From an uncultured bacterium (GTDB lineage: Bacteria; Patescibacteriota; Patescibacteriia; Patescibacteriales; UBA12465), in NCBI GenBank assembly GCA_903904095.1, contig CAIVBF010000059.1, positions 1 to 9,075 on the forward strand: 9,075 bases of DNA, written 5' to 3'. The position numbers and the translations under genes were made by a program. Positions 5,659 through 9,075 of the stretch are shown here, piece by piece. The notes under the pieces were generated by a model. That model searched no databases. It saw only the letters and a list, made by a program, of their open reading frames with translations, and was not told the origin of the DNA. How positions within the stretch are numbered: the stretch's first letter is position 1; the number at the start of each line of letters is the position of its first letter.

Positions 5659-6642
5659 CTATAATTTAGTAATCAGCATCGTTAACTCGCTTTTAATATT
5701 TGATAGGCCGTTTTTATTACAAAAGTCTAAATGGATTAAAACATTTAAATAATTTTTTAAATCAGCCTCTTGAAAATTACGAGCCTGGGTTAAGCCCTTT
5801 TTAATAACATAAGGATGAAGTTTTAGACGGCTAGTTATTTCGCTTGGGCTTAAATTATTATCCAGGGCTGACCTAATCTGCAATAGAATTTTAAATTGAC
5901 GGATGAGCATAACAATAATATATTCATCGCCTAGGCCGGCCGCATACTGTTCTTCTAAAAGCCGAGTCGCATTTGATTTATTTTTTGAACTTAGGGCGTC
6001 GGTTAAAGCGAAAATATCATCAGAATAAAGTCCGGCCACCATTTCTTTTATGTTTTCAATGCTGATTATTTTTTCGGCCCCGTCTCTAAAGGCTAATTTT
6101 TTTATTTCGGAAGCAATCAGCCATAGATCTCCGCCAGTCAGAGTTATTAATAGGGAAGCGGCCTGAGCATTAATATCTTTTTTATAAGAATTAGCTTCTT
6201 GTTTAATAAAACTAAGAATTTGGCTATCGCTTAAACTTGTAAATTCTTGAACATATTTTTGCTTACTTAAAAATGTAAACAATTTTTTTAAGTCAGCCTT
6301 AAGGCCGCGCGGACTCGTGCTAATTTCTTCGTCCCAGAAGATTAAAATATTGTCGCTGTCACCGGCCTTTTCTTTTTCTATTTTTTGCAGATAGCTAGCT
6401 AGTTCTGAACCGATCTTATCTTTTTTATTTTTAAAAATATTTTCAACGATTATTAATCTCTTCTTAACAAAAAGGGAACCGGTATTTATTTTTTCACCGA
6501 TTTCTTTTAAAGTCGCGCTAGCCCCGTCAATTATATCTAGGCTGCCAGAATTATCATCAATTTCTTTGATGAATTTATTTTTTAGTTCCTGAAGTTTCCG
6601 CCGCGATCTAAAAGTATCGGCACCGTATAAAAAAATTATCAT
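5659..6642 (-). CDS. holA: DNA polymerase III delta subunit
   Basis: The delta subunit of the clamp loader, which opens the beta sliding clamp and loads it on DNA with delta' and the tau/gamma subunits. The 327-residue length fits the family. The N-terminal MIIFLYGADTFRSRRKL matches the usual first strand and helix, and a KKRLIIVENI strand follows near residues 60-69. The middle has the helical part with LLITLTGGDLWLIASEIKKLA, and the C-terminal collar domain runs from about 215 with ALTDALSSKNK, IIVMLIRQFKILLQIR and a final segment with LIHLDFCNKNGL. Delta lacks a working ATPase P-loop, and none is seen here. The ATG overlaps the TGA stop of the upstream murI as ATGA, so translation is probably coupled. 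No Shine-Dalgarno sequence is visible. A weak hairpin at about 5612-5626 is not convincing as a terminator. Confidence 0.93.
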   Translation of the reverse strand: MIIFLYGADTFRSRRKLQELKNKFIKEIDDNSGSLDIIDGASATLKEIGEKINTGSLFVKKRLIIVENIFKNKKDKIGSELASYLQKIEKEKAGDSDNILIFWDEEISTSPRGLKADLKKLFTFLSKQKYVQEFTSLSDSQILSFIKQEANSYKKDINAQAASLLITLTGGDLWLIASEIKKLAFRDGAEKIISIENIKEMVAGLYSDDIFALTDALSSKNKSNATRLLEEQYAAGLGDEYIIVMLIRQFKILLQIRSALDNNLSPSEITSRLKLHPYVIKKGLTQARNFQEADLKNYLNVLIHLDFCNKNGLSNIKSELTMLITKL

Positions 6643-7475
6643 AATTCAATTCTGCTTATTGATTTAATTCTTTTTTCTAAAAATCTTTCCGCCAAGTCTT
6701 TAAAAGATTTAGGATTATCGCTTGTATAAAAATCACAAGCGGCTTTGGCGGAAACTATATTTAACTCTGGATGTCTTTTTAAATAATCTTTTAAACTAAT
6801 AGCGATTATATCCCCGGTATCGGGGACTATAACCACTTTGCCTATTATCTTTTGAATTTCTTTTTGCAGGTATGGATAATGAGTACAAGCTAGGATTAAG
6901 CTATTTATTTTTTTAGCCTTTAAAGGGGCTAAATAGGATTTTAAAATTATTTTAGTTTCCGGACTATTAATTCTTCCTTCTTCAATTAAGGGAACAAGTA
7001 ATGGGGCGGCCTGCTCGTATACTTTTAGTTTCGGATTAAGTTCCTTTATTTCTCTGGTATACGCGCCAGAATTAATTGTGGCGTTAGTCCCGATAACCCC
7101 AATCTTTTTATTATCAGTATTTTCCGCTATTGCTTCGGCTAATGGTTTTATTACTCCTAAAACACGGCGATTCGGGTAATTATTAGGAAGCCATTCCTGC
7201 TGTAATTTTCTTAGTGCTTGAGCGGAGGCGGTATTACAGGCGATGATAACCAGATTACAACCCTTTTTAAACAAAAATTCAACGGCCTGGATAGTATAAC
7301 TATAAATTATTTCCGGAGATTTATCGCCGTAGGGAACTCGGGCCGTATCACCTAAATAAATATAATGATAATTAGGTAATTTTTTTAAGAACTTTTTTAA
7401 AACGCTTAACCCGCCTAAACCGGAATCAAAAACGCCGATTAAATTATTTTTTTTATTATTTAATAAGTCCAACAT
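6639..7475 (-). CDS. murI: Glutamate racemase
   Basis: A cofactor-independent racemase converting L-glutamate to D-glutamate for peptidoglycan; it acts in the cytoplasm just before MurD. Starting at the ATG at 7475 it has 278 residues, the normal size. The N-terminal IGVFDSGLGGLSVL holds the catalytic-site Asp17. LGDTARVPYGDKS follows at 41-53, IACNTASA carries the first catalytic Cys80, and LACTHYPYL carries the second, Cys197, followed by His199. A substrate-binding AxPLLVPLIEEG segment lies between. An in-frame ATG at 7583 would add 36 residues read out of frame from murD coding sequence, and these do not resemble the family, so the shorter form is preferred. It still overlaps the end of murD by 20 bases. 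The tight overlap with murD and holA places it in one transcript. Confidence 0.95.
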   Translation of the reverse strand: MLDLLNNKKNNLIGVFDSGLGGLSVLKKFLKKLPNYHYIYLGDTARVPYGDKSPEIIYSYTIQAVEFLFKKGCNLVIIACNTASAQALRKLQQEWLPNNYPNRRVLGVIKPLAEAIAENTDNKKIGVIGTNATINSGAYTREIKELNPKLKVYEQAAPLLVPLIEEGRINSPETKIILKSYLAPLKAKKINSLILACTHYPYLQKEIQKIIGKVVIVPDTGDIIAISLKDYLKRHPELNIVSAKAACDFYTSDNPKSFKDLAERFLEKRIKSISRIEL

Positions 7476-8784
7476 ATTTTTTAAACAGATCGCCGCGTTC
7501 TTTATAATTTTTAAAAAGTCCGAAACTAGCGCAAGCAGTTGAAAGTAAAACAACTCCGCCCCCGGCTGATTTTTCTTTAGCAATATTTACAGCCTCACCC
7601 ATGTCTTTAGCGAGGAATAGTTTAGCATTTGGAAAATTAATTTTTTTAAGCTCAATTTTTATTCTATCCGAGCCATGCCCTGGCAGAAGGATTAAAAAGG
7701 CAGTTTTTTTCTTAATCATTTTAACTAGGTCTTTAAAATATGCTCCTTTATCGGCGCCCCCGGCGATTTGAACGATTGGCTCATTAAAAGACTTTAAATC
7801 AAGCGTGGTGCTTTCGGGCGTAGTTGAAAAACTATTATCAAAATATTTTACTTTATTTATTTCCTTAACGAATTCTAGGCGATGTTCTAAATTTATGAAT
7901 CCGGCAATTACTTTTTTATATACCTCCGGTTTTATTTTTAATAATTTAGCGACTTCAAGGGCCGCGCCGACATTTTGTTTATTGTAATCGCCGGTTAATT
8001 TTGAAGGTAGATTGCTTTCATTAAAATAAATAATTTTTCCCTTTAGCTTTTCCTTGATAACTAATTTTTTTAAGGACTCATTAACTACTAAATATTTATT
8101 TTTCGCGTTCTTGGCGATATTCAATTTGGCGTCCCAATATTTCTTGAGCGAAGAATGAAAATTAGGGTTATTGGGGTCGGCTGGAGCGAGATGTTCTTTA
8201 AATAAATTAGTAACTACCGATATGTATGGCGAATATTTTAAATCCTCAAGCTGGAAGCTTGATAACTCTAAAATAACATAATCGTTTGGTTTTATTTTAT
8301 TTAGAAATGAAAGAGGGGCTATTCCGATATTGCCGCCTAAAAAAACATTCCGACCCGATCCTTTTTTATCGGCTCTTAAAATTTTATAAATAAGCGTGGC
8401 TGTTGTTCCTTTTCCTTTAGTTCCGGTTACGCCGATAATATTCTTAGTCGGGACGAGATTAAAAAATAGATTTAAAGGACTTGATAGTTCCGTTTTTTTA
8501 TTTTTTAAAGCCTCTTTTATTCCCGGACAATTCAAAGGCCAACCGGGAGAGCGGAATAATATAGAAAAGTCGCTTAGATTTTTATTAAAGTCTTCGCCAA
8601 GACGATAATCTATTTTAAGATTTTTTATTTTTATGTTTGGAAGCTTATCATGAGCTCTGAAATCACAAATCGTTATCTCAGCTGGAGCATTATTTTTATC
8701 TAGTAACGATAAAAGAGCTAGGTTATCAAGACCTAACCCTAAGAGGGCTATCTTAGTATTATTTTGTTTTTCTGTCTTAGGCAT
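7456..8784 (-). CDS. murD: UDP-N-acetylmuramoyl-L-alanine:D-glutamate ligase
   Basis: An ATP-dependent ligase adding D-glutamate to UDP-MurNAc-L-Ala in cytoplasmic peptidoglycan synthesis. At 442 residues it has full length. The N-terminal Rossmann-like domain begins with IALLGLGLDNLAL. The ATP P-loop GVTGTKGKGTT spans 118-128. LELSSFQLEDL and KEHLAPAD (the family's conserved His) follow, then DAKLNI, with the Lys expected to be carbamylated. The C-terminal domain starts at HRLEFV (301-306) and ends with TACASFGLFKNYKERGD. The usual DSKATN segment is NSFSTT at 317-322, so the Asp and Lys of the canonical motif are replaced by Asn and Phe. The HRLE, ACASFGLFKNYKERG and P-loop matches make MurD far more likely than MurC, MurE or MurF. 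The start lies 5 bases after the polA stop; murI begins inside its last codons. Confidence 0.93.
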   Translation of the reverse strand: MPKTEKQNNTKIALLGLGLDNLALLSLLDKNNAPAEITICDFRAHDKLPNIKIKNLKIDYRLGEDFNKNLSDFSILFRSPGWPLNCPGIKEALKNKKTELSSPLNLFFNLVPTKNIIGVTGTKGKGTTATLIYKILRADKKGSGRNVFLGGNIGIAPLSFLNKIKPNDYVILELSSFQLEDLKYSPYISVVTNLFKEHLAPADPNNPNFHSSLKKYWDAKLNIAKNAKNKYLVVNESLKKLVIKEKLKGKIIYFNESNLPSKLTGDYNKQNVGAALEVAKLLKIKPEVYKKVIAGFINLEHRLEFVKEINKVKYFDNSFSTTPESTTLDLKSFNEPIVQIAGGADKGAYFKDLVKMIKKKTAFLILLPGHGSDRIKIELKKINFPNAKLFLAKDMGEAVNIAKEKSAGGGVVLLSTACASFGLFKNYKERGDLFKKYVGLIK

Positions 8785-8789
8785 TTTAT

Positions 8790-9075
8790 TTATTTTAACT
8801 CACCCCAGTTATCGCCGATATTTTCTTCGGCAATAATTGGGACCTTTAAAGGCAAGACGCTTTCCATTAAATTTTTTATTTTCGGGCTATAAAAATCTAG
8901 CTTATCTTCTTTTATTTCAAAAATCAATTCATCGTGAATTTGCAAAATCATCTTTATGTCTTTTTCTTGCCCGGCGATTAATTTATAGATATTAATCATC
9001 GCTAATTTAATTAAATCAGCGGCTGTTCCTTGGACGGGAGTATTAATTGCCATTCTTTCGGCGCTCTTTCTAATC
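8790..9075 (-). CDS. polA: DNA polymerase I, C-terminal fragment (runs off window)
   Basis: The last 94 or so residues of family A DNA polymerase I, which fills gaps during repair and Okazaki-fragment maturation. The frame is open to the window edge and reads RKSAERMAINTPVQGTAAD, the well-known conserved stretch after the fingers domain. It then reads LQIHDELIFE, which is palm motif C with the catalytic Asp and Glu. The IGDNWGELK end is a typical C terminus. The Met at 9053 is internal, not a start. Whether the missing part carries 5' or 3' exonuclease domains cannot be seen. It is the first visible gene of the polA-murD-murI-holA series. Confidence 0.96.
   Translation of the reverse strand, partial: IRKSAERMAINTPVQGTAADLIKLAMINIYKLIAGQEKDIKMILQIHDELIFEIKEDKLDFYSPKIKNLMESVLPLKVPIIAEENIGDNWGELK

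Noticed and set aside
7476..7583. Longer murI start at 7583
   Set aside because: The extra 36 residues come from murD coding sequence in another frame and do not resemble the racemase N terminus; the ATG at 7475 gives the usual length.
1..9075. Recoded UGA (SR1/Gracilibacteria code)
   Set aside because: No in-frame TGA is needed in any gene, and murI ends at a TGA inside an ATGA overlap with holA.
1..9075. Mobile elements, CRISPR arrays, attachment sites in the tRNAs
   Set aside because: No transposase or integrase, no regularly spaced direct repeats, and no duplicated tRNA 3' ends were seen.

Overview
This 9,075-base window is AT-rich and compact, and it looks like chromosome from a Candidate Phyla Radiation (Patescibacteria/Parcubacteria-type) bacterium. 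The basis is tight gene packing, short-overlap operons, tRNA genes without an encoded CCA end, weak or absent Shine-Dalgarno sequences, and the style of the HolA, MurD and acyltransferase proteins. The genetic code appears standard: TGG encodes the conserved tryptophans, and TGA ends the glutamate racemase inside an ATGA overlap. That argues against the UGA=Gly groups (SR1/Gracilibacteria). The placement is inference from sequence alone.

Layout. (1) 1-1797, plus strand: a 5'-truncated SGNH/GDSL esterase followed, with a 20-base overlap, by a multi-membrane-span acyltransferase-3 protein. Together they look like a split two-gene version of an O-acyl transfer and trimming system acting on a cell-surface glycan. 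(2) 1818-1856: a strong bidirectional terminator between converging genes. (3) 1876-2406, minus strand: an unrecognised 176-residue protein with its own candidate promoter. (4) 2536-3077, minus strand: a four-gene tRNA operon, transcribed Ile(GAT), initiator Met(CAT), Phe(GAA), Pro(TGG), with a good extended -10 promoter and a terminal hairpin. Two of these tRNAs carry C at positions that are almost always U. (5) 3126-5585, minus strand: an 819-residue protein, probably surface-anchored, with degenerate helical repeats and a C-terminal domain whose paired His and Cys motifs suggest a caspase-like (clan CD) peptidase fold. (6) 5659-9075, minus strand: a housekeeping operon polA (3' end only), murD, murI, holA, with junctions that overlap or lie only a few bases apart.

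How they fit together. MurI makes D-glutamate and MurD adds it to the peptidoglycan precursor, so those two adjacent genes are consecutive in one pathway. PolA and HolA both serve DNA synthesis. The window therefore joins cell-wall precursor synthesis, DNA replication and translation genes to two surface-related loci, the esterase/acyltransferase pair and the large candidate peptidase. The large protein is the best candidate here for something undescribed. There is no sign of insertion sequences, CRISPR arrays, integrases or phage genes.
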